In this document: positions 42,967-52,335 of the stretch, one piece after another
Numbering within the stretch: the first letter of the stretch is position 1
How the letters are laid out: every line of letters starts with the position of its first letter
Source of the DNA: an uncultured Trueperaceae bacterium
Lineage (GTDB): Bacteria; Deinococcota; Deinococci; Deinococcales; Trueperaceae
Direction of reading: 5' to 3'
Length of the DNA stretch: 64,000 nucleotides
NCBI GenBank assembly: GCA_937873495.1
Contig: CALMXZ010000011.1
Span: forward strand, 280,808-344,807
Notes under the pieces: generated by a model
What the model saw: only the letters and a program-made list of their open reading frames with translations
What the model was told of the DNA's origin: nothing
The model's database searches: none
Made by a program: the position numbers and the translations under genes

Positions 42967-44499
42967 ATGGACAGTTCGAAGCAGGAACGCGGCGGGCGGG
43001 CTCCCGCCCTGCGGACGACGGGCGTACGGTCACCATGGGCGTGGCGGCGGTTCACGGCCCTCACCTTTCTCCTCACGGCGGTGGCGGCGCTCTCCGCCTG
43101 CCGCCCTGAGCAACCCGTGCCCGTGGCCTTCCCAGACGACCCACGGGTGGTGAACGGCACGTGGGAGTTGACGGTCACCGGGCTCGGGACGGTCGTCGAC
43201 CGCGCCGTGCTCGCTCCGGCCGGTGACCGGCTCCTGCTCAGCAACGACGGCGACGCCTGGCTGTACGAGCGCACCGGCGCGGACACGTGGTCCGCGGCCG
43301 ACGTCGAGCCGTACCGGACGTTCCTCTCCTCGCCGTTCGACGAGGCGACGGGCTCGCTGGTGACGATCACCCGGTCCGGGGCGACGGCGACGGCCACCTC
43401 GGTCGCGCTGGCGGACGCGGCGAAGAGCCAGCGCCAGTTCGCGCTGCCCGCCTCCGACGCCGAGCACCTCACCGTCGGATCCGGCAACCTGTTCGCCGTC
43501 TACCTGACCGCCGGCGGGGCGCGCGAGGTCCGCTGGTGGGACCTCGCCAGCGGCGAACCGGGAGGCACCGTCGTCGTGCCCCGGTCAAGCAACGGCATGC
43601 GCCGCAGCGCCGGCGGGCGCTTCCTGAGCTTCTGGGAAGTGCGGGGCGGCAAGGTCACGGTCCTCGACACGAGCGACCCGGCCCAAGTGCGCACGTTCGA
43701 CCTGGGCGTGTGCCGGTCGAACGGCACCGCGGAGGGCAGCGCGGACGGCAGGTGGTTCGTCGGCGAGGACTGCCTGCACAACGTGATGGTGCTCGACCTG
43801 CACGAGGCGGCGCCGCGGTGGAGGAACATCGGCGTCAGGGCTCTCACGCCCGTCCGCATGGCGCGCGGGGCCGACAAGGTCGTGTGGCAGGACGAGGGTG
43901 GCCGGGTCCGCGCGACGGACCTACTGGTGGGCGGAACCGAGACCCTCGCCGAGCTCGGCCCCTCCCCGGACTGGTACTGGGGCACGGTGGCCCAGCGGAC
44001 GTTGACCGTCGACGAGCACAACGGTCTGCTCGTCGCGGCGGGTTCTGACAGGCGCATCCACGTGGTCGGGCTCGGGGGCGGGAGCGGCGCTGCGAACGAC
44101 GTGCCCCTGCCCGTCCTGGAGCTGACCGGCGCCACCATGAGCGTCGCCGTCGGCGACGCGCACACCGCCGACGGCCACAGCTCGTACGACTTCCAGGGCA
44201 CGTTCCTGACACACACCGCGGACGCGGCGCCACTCACCGTCTACGGCCACGTCAGCGCCGATCGCTTCCACGACTACCAGCCGAGGCCGGCCGCCCTGCC
44301 GCCGGCGAGCGTGCGCGGTTCGGCGCGCGTGGTCGCGCTGGGGGCGGACGAGGACGCCGAGGCGCTGTTCACCTTCACGTTCGGGTCGCTCGACCGCCAA
44401 GCGACCACGTACGATGGGACGCTGAGCGGAACGACCGGGGAAGGTGGGGCGGGAGGCGACATGTACTACACGATCGAGTTGCGAGCGGCGGACCGGTGA
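42967..44499 (+). CDS. Lipoprotein with beta-propeller-like repeats
   Basis: 510 aa. Arg-rich start, hydrophobic segment LTFLLTAVAAL and lipobox LSAC make it a lipoprotein anchored outside the membrane. The rest resembles WD40/YVTN propeller blades (LSNDGDAWLYERTGADTW, REVRWWDLASGEPGG, KVTVLDTSDPAQVRTFDLG, ADGRWFVGEDCLHNVMVLDL). No catalytic residues identified. GAGAAT lies 6 nt before ATG 42967. Its stop overlaps the NagA start by four nt, so the two are cotranscribed. Confidence 0.75.
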   Translation: MDSSKQERGGRAPALRTTGVRSPWAWRRFTALTFLLTAVAALSACRPEQPVPVAFPDDPRVVNGTWELTVTGLGTVVDRAVLAPAGDRLLLSNDGDAWLYERTGADTWSAADVEPYRTFLSSPFDEATGSLVTITRSGATATATSVALADAAKSQRQFALPASDAEHLTVGSGNLFAVYLTAGGAREVRWWDLASGEPGGTVVVPRSSNGMRRSAGGRFLSFWEVRGGKVTVLDTSDPAQVRTFDLGVCRSNGTAEGSADGRWFVGEDCLHNVMVLDLHEAAPRWRNIGVRALTPVRMARGADKVVWQDEGGRVRATDLLVGGTETLAELGPSPDWYWGTVAQRTLTVDEHNGLLVAAGSDRRIHVVGLGGGSGAANDVPLPVLELTGATMSVAVGDAHTADGHSSYDFQGTFLTHTADAAPLTVYGHVSADRFHDYQPRPAALPPASVRGSARVVALGADEDAEALFTFTFGSLDRQATTYDGTLSGTTGEGGAGGDMYYTIELRAADR

Positions 44500-45800
44500 C
44501 GACCGGCGCGGTACGCGGCGCCGCGTACCCCGACCTCGTGGTGCGGGGCGGCACCCTCGTCCTGCCGGACCGCCTAGCGCCAGGCGTGGCGCTGGTAGTG
44601 GCCGACGGGGCGATCGCCGCCGTCGTGCCCGAGTCCGACCTGACGGCGCAACAACTGGCTGCGCCCACGCTGGCTGCCGGCGGCGCCTACGTGCTCCCTG
44701 GCCTCGTCGACATCCATACCCACGGCGCGAGCGGCCGGCTGTTCAACGAGGCCGACGACGAGGCGTGGTCGCGCATCCTCGCCACTCAGCTCGCGCACGG
44801 CGTAACGAGCGTGCTACCGACCACGCTGACGGCGAGCATCCCTGAGCTCACGGCCGCCCTGGCGCATGGGCGGAAGTGGCGGCGCTCGCAGGCCGAGGGA
44901 GCCGCAGCCGGCCGGGCGCCGGTCGAGCCGGACCAGGGGGCCGGCGCGGCGCCGGCGCACGCCCAGGTGCTCGGCATGCACGTGGAAGGCCCGTACTTCG
45001 CCCTCGCCCAATCCGGCGCCCAGGACCCCGCCCACATCAGGAACCCGGACGACGGCAGCGCTGACGAGCTCCTCGCCTACGCGGACGTGATCACTCTCAT
45101 GAGCTTCGCCCCCGAGCTGCCCGGCGCCTTGGAGCTGACCGCCAGGCTCAGCGCGCTCGGCATCGTGCCGGCCGCCGGCCACTCGAGCGCCAAGGACGAG
45201 CACCTGGCGGCGGCCATGGCGCGCGGGCTCACGCACGTCATCCACCTGTTCAGTGCCCAGTCGACGACGGTGCGCGAAGGCCCGTGGCGCAAGCCGGGCC
45301 TGCTCGAGGCCTCGCTCGCCTTCGACGGCCTCACCGTCGAGGTGATCGCGGACCACCGCCACCTCCCGACCACGCTCCTGCGCCTCGCGTACAAGGCCAT
45401 CGGGCCCGAGCGCCTATGCATCGTGAGCGACGCCACGCACGGCGCCGGCATGCCCGAGGGGACGGAACTGAAACTGGGCAGCCTTGACATCGTCGTTAGC
45501 GGCGGCGTGGCGATGCTCAAGGACCTCACGGCGTTCGCCGGCAGCACCACGCTCCTCGACCGGATGCTCCAAGTCATGCACTTCGAGGTCGGCCTGCCGC
45601 TGGCGGAGGTAGTGCGCATGGCCTCGCTCAACCCGGCCATGGCGGTCGGCGCGGCCGGGCGCAAGGGGAGCCTCGAGGTCGGCAAGGACGCCGACTTCGC
45701 GCTCTTCTCGCCGGCTCTCGAGCCGCTGGCGGTCTACGTCGGCGGTGTGCGGCGCGGCGAAGGTGTGACGAGGATGAGCGGCGCACGAGCGGACGGTTGA
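44496..45800 (+). CDS. nagA: N-acetylglucosamine-6-phosphate deacetylase
   Basis: 434 aa amidohydrolase. Removes acetate from GlcNAc-6-P in amino-sugar recycling. Metal motif DIHTHGASG, EGPYF, GHSSAKDEH, HLFSAQSTT (family HLFNAM) and catalytic Asp in SDATHGAG are present; an Ala/Pro-rich insertion near 130-155 is unusual. The HLFNAM change and HXH variation leave some doubt about the exact substrate. GTG 44496 overlaps the lipoprotein stop. No nagB gene is nearby. Confidence 0.85.
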   Translation: MTTGAVRGAAYPDLVVRGGTLVLPDRLAPGVALVVADGAIAAVVPESDLTAQQLAAPTLAAGGAYVLPGLVDIHTHGASGRLFNEADDEAWSRILATQLAHGVTSVLPTTLTASIPELTAALAHGRKWRRSQAEGAAAGRAPVEPDQGAGAAPAHAQVLGMHVEGPYFALAQSGAQDPAHIRNPDDGSADELLAYADVITLMSFAPELPGALELTARLSALGIVPAAGHSSAKDEHLAAAMARGLTHVIHLFSAQSTTVREGPWRKPGLLEASLAFDGLTVEVIADHRHLPTTLLRLAYKAIGPERLCIVSDATHGAGMPEGTELKLGSLDIVVSGGVAMLKDLTAFAGSTTLLDRMLQVMHFEVGLPLAEVVRMASLNPAMAVGAAGRKGSLEVGKDADFALFSPALEPLAVYVGGVRRGEGVTRMSGARADG

Positions 45801-45834
45801 CGGAATCTCAACCGAGATCCGGCCGGGCTTGCGC

Positions 45835-45840
45835 TAGCAT
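45835..45840 (+). promoter_or_regulatory. -10 box for leaderless DUF4139-gre transcript
   Basis: TAGCAT, 6 nt before ATG 45847. Confidence 0.55.
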
Positions 45841-45846
45841 CCGGCC

Positions 45847-47889
45847 ATGGCTACTACGCGTCCCGTCCGGACCATCCGACTCCTGTCCGTTCTGGCACTG
45901 GGGGTACTCATGACCGCTTCAGCGTTCGCGCAGGGCGCCGACCAGGCCGATCTGCCGGTGACCCGCGTCGTCCTCTTCACCAACGGCGTCGGCTACTTCG
46001 AGCACGAGGGCACCGTCACCGGCGACCAGGTCCTCAGCCTCGAGGTGCCCCGCAGCGAGATGGACGACATGCTCCAGAGCCTCGTGCTGCAGGACTTCGG
46101 CGGCGGCACCATCAAGCCCGTGCGCTACACGGCGCGCGACCCGCTCGAGCGCGTGCTAGACGGTTACCGGGTCGACGTGTCCCAGAACCTCACCCTGGAG
46201 GGCGTGCTCGCCCAGGCGCGCGGCGAGGTCGTCGAGCTCGTCGGCGGCCGGACCGTCAAGGGCACCATCGTCGGCACCGAGCGCGTCCAGGCACCGGAAC
46301 AGGCGCCGAGGACGTTCGTTACGTTGGCCACGAGCTCGGGCGTGGCGCGCGTGGCCCTCGACGAGTTCGACGAGGTGCGCTTCGAGGACGAGGCGCTCAA
46401 GGCTCAGCTCGACGCGGCGCTCAAGGCTCTGTCGACCTACTCCGGCGAGGAGACCTCCACGGTCAGTCTCTCCTTCGAGGGCGCGGGCGAACGGCAGGTC
46501 CGCATCGCCTACCTGCGCGAGATGCCCGTCTGGAAGAGCACGTACCGCTTGGTCCTAGGCGACGACGGTAAGGCGACCCTGCAAGGCTGGGCCATCGTCG
46601 ACAACCCGACCAACACGCGCCTCGACGGCGTCCAGATGAGCTTCGTCGCCGGACAACCCATCTCCTTCATCACGGACCTGTACGAGCCCATCTACCTGGC
46701 GCGCCCGCGCGTCCGGACCGAACTCGCCGCGGGCCTCGCGCCGGGCGCGGACTCCGGCTCGTACGGCATGGCTGCCGAGATGGCCGACATGTCGGCTGCG
46801 CGCATGTACGCGATGCCGGCGCCTTCGGCCGTAGCTTCCGCCCCGCAGCTCGGCGGCGCAGGCGTGGAGGCCATGGCGACCACCAGTCGCGGCGGCGCCA
46901 CGTTCAGCTACGACGTCTCGCAGCCGGTCACCGTCGGCGCGTACGAGTCGGCCATGGTGCCCATCGTCCTGACCGACGTGAGCGCCGAGCAGCTCTCCAT
47001 CTACTCGGAGGCGACCCTCGCAGGCAACCCGCTGCGCGCCGTGCGCCTCACGAACGACACGGGGCTGCACCTCGCGGCCGGCACCGTCACGCTCTACGAC
47101 GCCGGGGGCTTCGCCGGTACCGCCCAGATGGCCGACGTCATCCCGGGCGACTCGCGCATCCTGAGCTACGCCGTCGACCTCGAGCTGGCGCTCGACGTGA
47201 CGAGCGGCCAGAGCCAGGAGCAAGTGACGGCCATCCGCCTCGTCAACGGCATGTTCGAGAGCACGGTCCGCACACGCCGCACTACCACCGTCGCCATCGA
47301 CACGCGCACGGACGACGCGCGCCTCCTCGTCGTGGAGCTGCCGCGCATGTTCGGCTTCGACGTGGTATCGCCCCGCCCCGCCCCGCTCCTGACCGACACG
47401 AGCTACCGCTTCGGCGTCTCCATCAACGGGGGCGCGAGCGCCGACGTGCCGACGCAACTGAGCTGCGCCGCCGGCCCTACGGCCTGCCGGCTCGAGGTCG
47501 TGTTCGAGCGCACCGACCTGCGCACCATGGGCGTGAGCGGCACGTCGACCGACACCCTCCTCTACTACCTGCAGAACGCCGAGCTGAGCGCCGCCGACCG
47601 CGCCAAGCTCGAGCAGCTCGCCGACCTCAAGGGTCAGTACGGCACGCTGCAGCGCGAGAGCGACGCCATCGCGAACCGCGCCAAGGAGATCGACGCCGAG
47701 CAGTCGCGCATCCGCCAGAACATGGCCCAGCTCGACCGCAACTCCACCCTGTACCGCCGCTACGTCGACGACCTCACCGCGCAGGAGGACGAGCTGGCCG
47801 CCTCGGCCGAACGCCGCGAGGAAGTGCGCGCGTCCCTGGTCGACCTGCAGGAGCGGATCGACTCCCTCATCGCCAGCTTGGGGCAGTGA
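45847..47889 (+). CDS. Secreted DUF4139-domain protein
   Basis: 680 aa. Signal peptide (SVLALGVLMTASAFAQ). The N-terminal conserved part includes VTRVVLFTNGVGYFEHEG and MDDMLQSLVLQDFGGG; the DUF4139 core (about 200-560) has MPVWKSTYRLVL and GWAIVDNPTNTRLDGVQMSF. The last 90 residues are a charged coiled coil (LADLKGQYGTLQRESDAIAN). DUF4139 proteins are secreted or periplasmic and uncharacterised. The leaderless start 45847 follows TAGCAT. Its stop overlaps the Gre-factor gene. Confidence 0.85.
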   Translation: MATTRPVRTIRLLSVLALGVLMTASAFAQGADQADLPVTRVVLFTNGVGYFEHEGTVTGDQVLSLEVPRSEMDDMLQSLVLQDFGGGTIKPVRYTARDPLERVLDGYRVDVSQNLTLEGVLAQARGEVVELVGGRTVKGTIVGTERVQAPEQAPRTFVTLATSSGVARVALDEFDEVRFEDEALKAQLDAALKALSTYSGEETSTVSLSFEGAGERQVRIAYLREMPVWKSTYRLVLGDDGKATLQGWAIVDNPTNTRLDGVQMSFVAGQPISFITDLYEPIYLARPRVRTELAAGLAPGADSGSYGMAAEMADMSAARMYAMPAPSAVASAPQLGGAGVEAMATTSRGGATFSYDVSQPVTVGAYESAMVPIVLTDVSAEQLSIYSEATLAGNPLRAVRLTNDTGLHLAAGTVTLYDAGGFAGTAQMADVIPGDSRILSYAVDLELALDVTSGQSQEQVTAIRLVNGMFESTVRTRRTTTVAIDTRTDDARLLVVELPRMFGFDVVSPRPAPLLTDTSYRFGVSINGGASADVPTQLSCAAGPTACRLEVVFERTDLRTMGVSGTSTDTLLYYLQNAELSAADRAKLEQLADLKGQYGTLQRESDAIANRAKEIDAEQSRIRQNMAQLDRNSTLYRRYVDDLTAQEDELAASAERREEVRASLVDLQERIDSLIASLGQ

Positions 47890-48395
47890 GCAGGGCGTTC
47901 GTCAAGGAGGACGCCTCCGGCGAGGACGTGGTGGTCACCCACCGCCCGCCGCTGCCGGACGGCGTCCCCAACCTCGTCACCCCCGCCGGGTTGGCGGCGC
48001 TAGTGAGCGAGCGCGACGAACGCCAGACCGAACTCGCGGCCCTCGCGGCCTCGGAACCGACGCCGGAGGGCCGGCGCAAGCTGGCCGCGGCCGAGGAGGA
48101 GTTGGAGCTGCTCCTCGGCCGCATCGCTACCGCCCAGGTGGTGGCGCCGCCCCGAGACCGCGACGAAGCGGGCGTCGGGGCGACGGTCGTGGTGCGTTAC
48201 CTCACGGGCCCGCAGGCCGGCCGCGCAGCCGAGTTCAGCCTCGTCGGGGTCGACGAGGCGGACCCGCTCGAGGGTCGCGTCGCGTTCACCGCGCCGGTGG
48301 CGCAGGCGCTCATCGGCAAGCGCCCCGGCGCCGAGAGCGCGTTCAAGGCCGGGGACGCGGAGCAGACAGTACGACTCGAGTCGGTCGACTACTGA
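47886..48395 (+). CDS. GreA/GreB-family transcription elongation factor
   Basis: 169 aa. Starts MSRAFVKED like GreB; an N-terminal helical hairpin (LVTPAGLAALVSERDERQTE to AEEELELLLGRIATAQVV) and a C-terminal FKBP-like domain (VGATVVVRYLTGPQAGRAAE to RPGAESAFKAGD). Gre factors enter the RNA polymerase secondary channel and trigger cleavage of backtracked RNA. The hairpin tip region ERDERQTEL keeps acidic residues, but a Gfh1-type inhibitor cannot be ruled out. GTG 47886 overlaps the DUF4139 stop by four nt. Confidence 0.82.
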   Translation: MSRAFVKEDASGEDVVVTHRPPLPDGVPNLVTPAGLAALVSERDERQTELAALAASEPTPEGRRKLAAAEEELELLLGRIATAQVVAPPRDRDEAGVGATVVVRYLTGPQAGRAAEFSLVGVDEADPLEGRVAFTAPVAQALIGKRPGAESAFKAGDAEQTVRLESVDY

Positions 48396-48428
48396 GCGGC
48401 GCTCCGCCACCGCGCCCGAAGCTGCAGG

Positions 48429-49403
48429 TCAGAACCGGACGACGCGGCTGCCCTCCGCGGTGAACTCGAGCGGGACTTCCCGCAGGCCGCGCAGGGCGGA
48501 GCGCACCTCGCGCTGCTGGCCGTCGGGGCAACACACGAGCAGGTAGCCGCCGATCTTGCCCCCCGGCACCTGGGCGCTGGCGCCCGTGGCAGCGACGCGC
48601 GCCGTCAGGGAAAGGACCTCCGCGTCGACGAAGTCACCCGGCAGGCGTTGCTTGAGGCGCTGCTGCTCGCCGACGCACCAGGCCACCGCGTCGAGGTCGC
48701 CGGCCGCGAGGGCGCCCGCCAGCGTCGTCGCCACCGCCTTGATGTCGTGCAGCACCGGCAGCGCGCGATCTAGGCGCGAGACGAGGGTCCCGAGCGATGG
48801 TCCGGTGAGGCCCGTCCGGCCGATCGCGAAGAGCATGAAGGAGCCCGCCACGTCGGCGCGCGCGGCAGCGCTCATGCCGAGCGGCTCGTCGGTGACGTTC
48901 GCGCCGGCGTAGTGCAGCCGCCGCAGCCCGCCGCGGGCGGAGATGTTGGCGTCGTGGTAGCCCGACGCGCCCCGGAGCTCCTCGACTTCCAGCCTGGCAG
49001 CAGCCGCGCCCAGCGCGGCGGGCTCCACCGCCTCACCGCGCACCGCGAGCATGGCGTGCACCAACGCCGTGCAGATCGCGCCCGAGGCTCCCAGCCCGCT
49101 GTTGCCGCCGACGTCGAGCCACACGCCGATGCGCGCCGGCTCCAGCCCCTCACCGAAGGTCGTCAGCGCGGCGCGCACGAGGTCGTTGCGGACGTCGGCC
49201 GCGGAGGCCGCGGCTTCGGCCCGCCCCTCCGCGACGACCTCGAACCGCCCGTCGAGGCTCGGCAGCCACGTGACGCGCGCGGCCAGGGAGACGGTGGCGC
49301 TGATCGTGATGCCGCCGAAGCGCTCCGCGTAGGGCTTCACGTCCGTGAGGCCGCCGGCCAGGGGTACGCGCAGCGGCGCCCGCGCGATCACCATCGCGCT
49401 CAC
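48429..49403 (-). CDS. GHMP sugar kinase, HddA-like
   Basis: 324 aa. Start VIARAPLRVPLAGGLTDVKP matches the D-glycero-D-manno-heptose 7-phosphate kinase family, and GGNSGLGASGAICTALVHA is the GHMP phosphate-binding loop. Such kinases make sugar 1-phosphates for nucleotide-sugar synthesis. It is coupled to a nucleotidyltransferase, whose stop overlaps its ATG by four nt. The real sugar could be a heptose, fucose or another; no heptose isomerase or phosphatase lies here. Confidence 0.82.
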   Translation of the reverse strand: MSAMVIARAPLRVPLAGGLTDVKPYAERFGGITISATVSLAARVTWLPSLDGRFEVVAEGRAEAAASAADVRNDLVRAALTTFGEGLEPARIGVWLDVGGNSGLGASGAICTALVHAMLAVRGEAVEPAALGAAAARLEVEELRGASGYHDANISARGGLRRLHYAGANVTDEPLGMSAAARADVAGSFMLFAIGRTGLTGPSLGTLVSRLDRALPVLHDIKAVATTLAGALAAGDLDAVAWCVGEQQRLKQRLPGDFVDAEVLSLTARVAATGASAQVPGGKIGGYLLVCCPDGQQREVRSALRGLREVPLEFTAEGSRVVRF

Positions 49404-50122
49404 CTACCGCGCTCCTCGTCGAGGAGCCGCCGCACTACGCCGGCGACATTCGCCTCGGGCGTGGGGTGAACGCCGCCCAAGTGTAGGCGCGCGCCGAGGG
49501 GCACGGCGCCGACCTCGGCCGCGCCTGCGTCGATCAGGCGCTGGAGGTTGGGGAGGGCTCTGACCTCCGCGCCGCGTGGCCCACTGCGGTCCGCCAGCTC
49601 GGCGAGCAGCCGCGCCTCGAGCTTCCAGACGCCGCCGTCGCTAAGCGGGCCGGCGCCACCCCACACGCGCCTTACCACGTCGCCTTCCACGGTGGCGAGG
49701 AGCTCCGGCGCGGCCTCCGGCTCCGCGACGAGGGTCACGGCGTTGGGTGAGCGCTGCACCGCCAGAGTGGTGAACACGTCCGCCGGCACGTACACGTCGC
49801 CTTGCCACACGAGCACCGTGCCCGCGCCAGCGAGCCGGGGGGCGAGCAGACCGAGGGCGTGGCCCGTGCCGAGCGGCTCGCTCTGCAGCACGTACTCGAC
49901 CCGCATGCCGTGGAACTCGTCACCGAAGTACGCGCGGACCTGCTGTGCGTGGTGGCCGACGACGAGGTGCACGCGGCTGCCGCCTGCGGCCGCGGCATGC
50001 GCCATGGTCAGCTCGAGGAAGGGCCGCAGACCAACCGGGTACATGCACTTCTGCAAATACGTGCCCAGCCGGCCCAACCGGCTGCCGCGGCCCGCGGCCA
50101 GGCAGACGAACTCCGCGCTCAC
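49400..50122 (-). CDS. Sugar-1-phosphate nucleotidyltransferase (HddC-like)
   Basis: 240 aa. Nucleotide-binding start EFVCLAAGRGSRLGRL with the Lys in YLQKCMYPVGLRPFLEL, and a GTGHALGLLAP segment matching the family's LGTAGAL. It should add NDP to the sugar phosphate produced by the adjacent GHMP kinase. GTG 50122 was chosen because homology begins there; the gene lies 31 nt after the WYL regulator and overlaps the kinase. Confidence 0.85.
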   Translation of the reverse strand: MSAEFVCLAAGRGSRLGRLGTYLQKCMYPVGLRPFLELTMAHAAAAGGSRVHLVVGHHAQQVRAYFGDEFHGMRVEYVLQSEPLGTGHALGLLAPRLAGAGTVLVWQGDVYVPADVFTTLAVQRSPNAVTLVAEPEAAPELLATVEGDVVRRVWGGAGPLSDGGVWKLEARLLAELADRSGPRGAEVRALPNLQRLIDAGAAEVGAVPLGARLHLGGVHPTPEANVAGVVRRLLDEERGR

Positions 50123-50153
50123 ACTGCGCCACCGGCGGCGCTCGCGGCCACCG

Positions 50154-51104
50154 TCACTCCCGGTAGGCGGCGAGCGCCTTCGCCAGCTCGGCACGCAGGG
50201 CGCTGCGCACGAACTCGGGGCCCACCACCTCGATGGCCGAGCCCCAGCCGAGCAGCCACGGGAGGATCTCTAGGGGTCTGCCTTGGGCGTCGCGGGTGGC
50301 GGTCACGCGCACGAAGCGCTTGCCGTCGCCGGCTTCCTCCCCGAGCCGCAGGCTGCGGTCGCCGTTCTCGGTCATGCGCTTCGCCACGGCCTCGCTCGCG
50401 CGCAGCGTCAGCTCGAACTCCTCGCCGACCACGATGCCGAAGGCCGGCTCCAGCTTCGCCTGCGGATCGAAATCGTCCGGGATCGCGTAGGTCTCGTCCT
50501 TGAGCGTCACGTTCCCCATGCGCGCGAGCTTGAACACCACGACCTTCTTGTTCTTGGTGCGGTCGAACGCGAGCACGTACGGCTCCAAGTTGCGGCGGTT
50601 GAGCTCGAAGAAGTAGATCTCGAGCTCGCGCGGGCCGGTGGTGCCCGAGTTGGCTGAGTCGTACTCGCAGCGGAGCACCCGCCGCTGGAACCATGCCTGC
50701 GCCACGAGGTCGAGCGTGCGGTCCTCCGGGCCCTGCCTGAGCCCGTCGACGGCACGGAGCAGCGACGTGCGCGCCGGTTCAGGGACCTGGTTGGCGAGCT
50801 TCTCGAGGGCAGTGCGGTAGTGCCTCTCGCCCACCCCGGTGTGTAGTAGCAACCGGGTCGCGCTGTACACGGCCAACGCCTCGACCTCGTTGAGGACGGA
50901 TGCCCTCCGCGGCACGTGGTACCGGCCCTGAGCGTCCTTGCGCAACTCGACGCCGAGGTGCTCCACGAGCGTCACGAGGTCGCGCTCGATCGTGCGCCGC
51001 GTGCAGCCGTGCTCGTCGGCGAGTTCGACCACGCGGCGGGGCCGCCGAGCGAGCTCCTCCTTGAGCAGCGCGAGGCGCTGCGCCTTGCCCACGGTGCGGC
51101 TCAT
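50154..51104 (-). CDS. WYL-domain transcriptional regulator
   Basis: 316 aa. N-terminal winged helix (RRVVELADEHGCTRRTIERD), middle WYL domain (FFELNRRNLEPYVLAFDRTK) and C-terminal WCX region (LPWLLGWGSAIEVVGPEFVR). WYL domains sense small molecules or nucleic-acid ends and regulate DNA damage, phage defence or metabolic genes. It heads the operon with the sugar nucleotidyltransferase and kinase, so it may control them. TACGCT is 7 nt before ATG 51104 (leaderless). Confidence 0.85.
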   Translation of the reverse strand: MSRTVGKAQRLALLKEELARRPRRVVELADEHGCTRRTIERDLVTLVEHLGVELRKDAQGRYHVPRRASVLNEVEALAVYSATRLLLHTGVGERHYRTALEKLANQVPEPARTSLLRAVDGLRQGPEDRTLDLVAQAWFQRRVLRCEYDSANSGTTGPRELEIYFFELNRRNLEPYVLAFDRTKNKKVVVFKLARMGNVTLKDETYAIPDDFDPQAKLEPAFGIVVGEEFELTLRASEAVAKRMTENGDRSLRLGEEAGDGKRFVRVTATRDAQGRPLEILPWLLGWGSAIEVVGPEFVRSALRAELAKALAAYRE

Positions 51105-51111
51105 GCGTAGA

Positions 51112-51117
51112 AGCGTA
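51112..51117 (-). promoter_or_regulatory. -10 box for leaderless WYL-operon transcript
   Basis: TACGCT on the minus strand, 7 nt before ATG 51104. Confidence 0.5.
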
Positions 51118-51194
51118 CCAGGGCGCGCACGAGGGGCCCCCGCGCCCAGGCGCGGGCCGAGCACTGGCGCCGCTCGGCCCGCGCCCGCCCGAGC

Positions 51195-51962
51195 TCACGC
51201 GGCGCGCCAACCCCCGTCGGCCGTCACGAGCGCGCCGTTGACCATCTTGGCCTCGTCGGACACGAGGAAGAGGGCCAAGTTCGCGATGTCGTCCGGCTGG
51301 AGCTGGGCCGGGATCAGGCCGTAGTAGCGCTGCGAGCGGCTCATGCCGTACTGGTCGAGCTTGGTCGGGTCGATGCTAGACATGATGTTGGTGGCCACCG
51401 CGCCAACGACGATCGCGTTGCACGTGATCCCCTTGGGCCCGTACATGAAAGCCGTGTTGCGGGTCAGGCCGATCACGGCGTGCTTGGACATGGTGTACGC
51501 CGCGCCGGCGGCGCCCCCGCCCACCCCGGCGACGCTCGCGATGTTGAGGATGCTCCCGCCCTTGTCGCCCATGGCGCGGATGGCGGCCCGGCTCGCGAAC
51601 GTCGGGCCGTCGACGTTGACGCCCATCACACGCCGATAGAGGTCGTCGTCGAGTTCGGCCACGCCCTGGTTGAGGTCCATGACGCCGGCGTTGTTGACCA
51701 GGACGTCCAGCTTCCCGAACGTGTCGACGGCGGTCTGGACCAACGCCTCGACCTGGGCGCGGTCCGCCACGTTCGTCTTCACGCCCCTGATGGTCCCCCC
51801 GACCGCGGTCACCTCGTCGACGACCGCCTTCAGCGCCTCCTCGTTCCAATCGGCACCGAGCACGCTCGCGCCCTCGGCGGCGAACCGCACCGCCATGGCC
51901 CGTCCCATGCCGGAACCGGCACCCGTCACTACCACGACCTTGCCTGCCAACCTCGAGCTCAT
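51195..51962 (-). CDS. Short-chain dehydrogenase/reductase
   Basis: 255 aa classical SDR. Cofactor motif VVVTGAGSGMGRAMA, NNAG in VLVNNAGVMD, catalytic Ser in NIASVAG and YxxxK in AYTMSKHAVIG. The C-terminal TADGGWRAA is typical of the 3-oxoacyl reductase/alcohol dehydrogenase group. An Asp after the second strand (LGADWN) favours NAD+ over NADP+. Substrate unknown. GGGAGG precedes ATG 51962. Not clearly linked to its neighbours. Confidence 0.9.
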   Translation of the reverse strand: MSSRLAGKVVVVTGAGSGMGRAMAVRFAAEGASVLGADWNEEALKAVVDEVTAVGGTIRGVKTNVADRAQVEALVQTAVDTFGKLDVLVNNAGVMDLNQGVAELDDDLYRRVMGVNVDGPTFASRAAIRAMGDKGGSILNIASVAGVGGGAAGAAYTMSKHAVIGLTRNTAFMYGPKGITCNAIVVGAVATNIMSSIDPTKLDQYGMSRSQRYYGLIPAQLQPDDIANLALFLVSDEAKMVNGALVTADGGWRAA

Positions 51963-52335
51963 GTCGCCTCCCTGGCGCGCGCGGCGCGCGTCGGCCGCCG
52001 CGAGGTTCGCTGGCAGACCGGCCGGTGCCGCGACTCCCTTCAACGCTACGCGCCCGCTCCGGGAGCGCGCCGTGGCGCTCCGCCTACGCCCGTGTCGGAT
52101 TAAGCACTACGGGCTTACGGGTCGGCCGTCGCCCGAGCGCGGCCTGACCCTGGCCGGCGCGTTCCCCGAGCGCTGCTACGTTGTCGCCGCCGCGCGCTCG
52201 GTCTGACCGGCGGCGGCGGTTCGGCCCGGAGCACAGGCGGCCATGGCAAGCCGGGCTGCTCCCCGCCTTTGACGGTTTTTTGACGCCCTTTTCCGGCCCC
52301 GACGCTACAGTGAGAGCCTGACCCCCGAACCGACC
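51963..52335. other. Divergent intergenic region, 373 bp
   Basis: No gene found. For the plus-strand gene, TACAGT (52306-52311) is a likely -10 with TTGACG 20 nt upstream (52280-52285), an over-long spacer. TAGCGT near 52050 could serve the SDR gene. Nothing else stands out. Confidence 0.4.
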
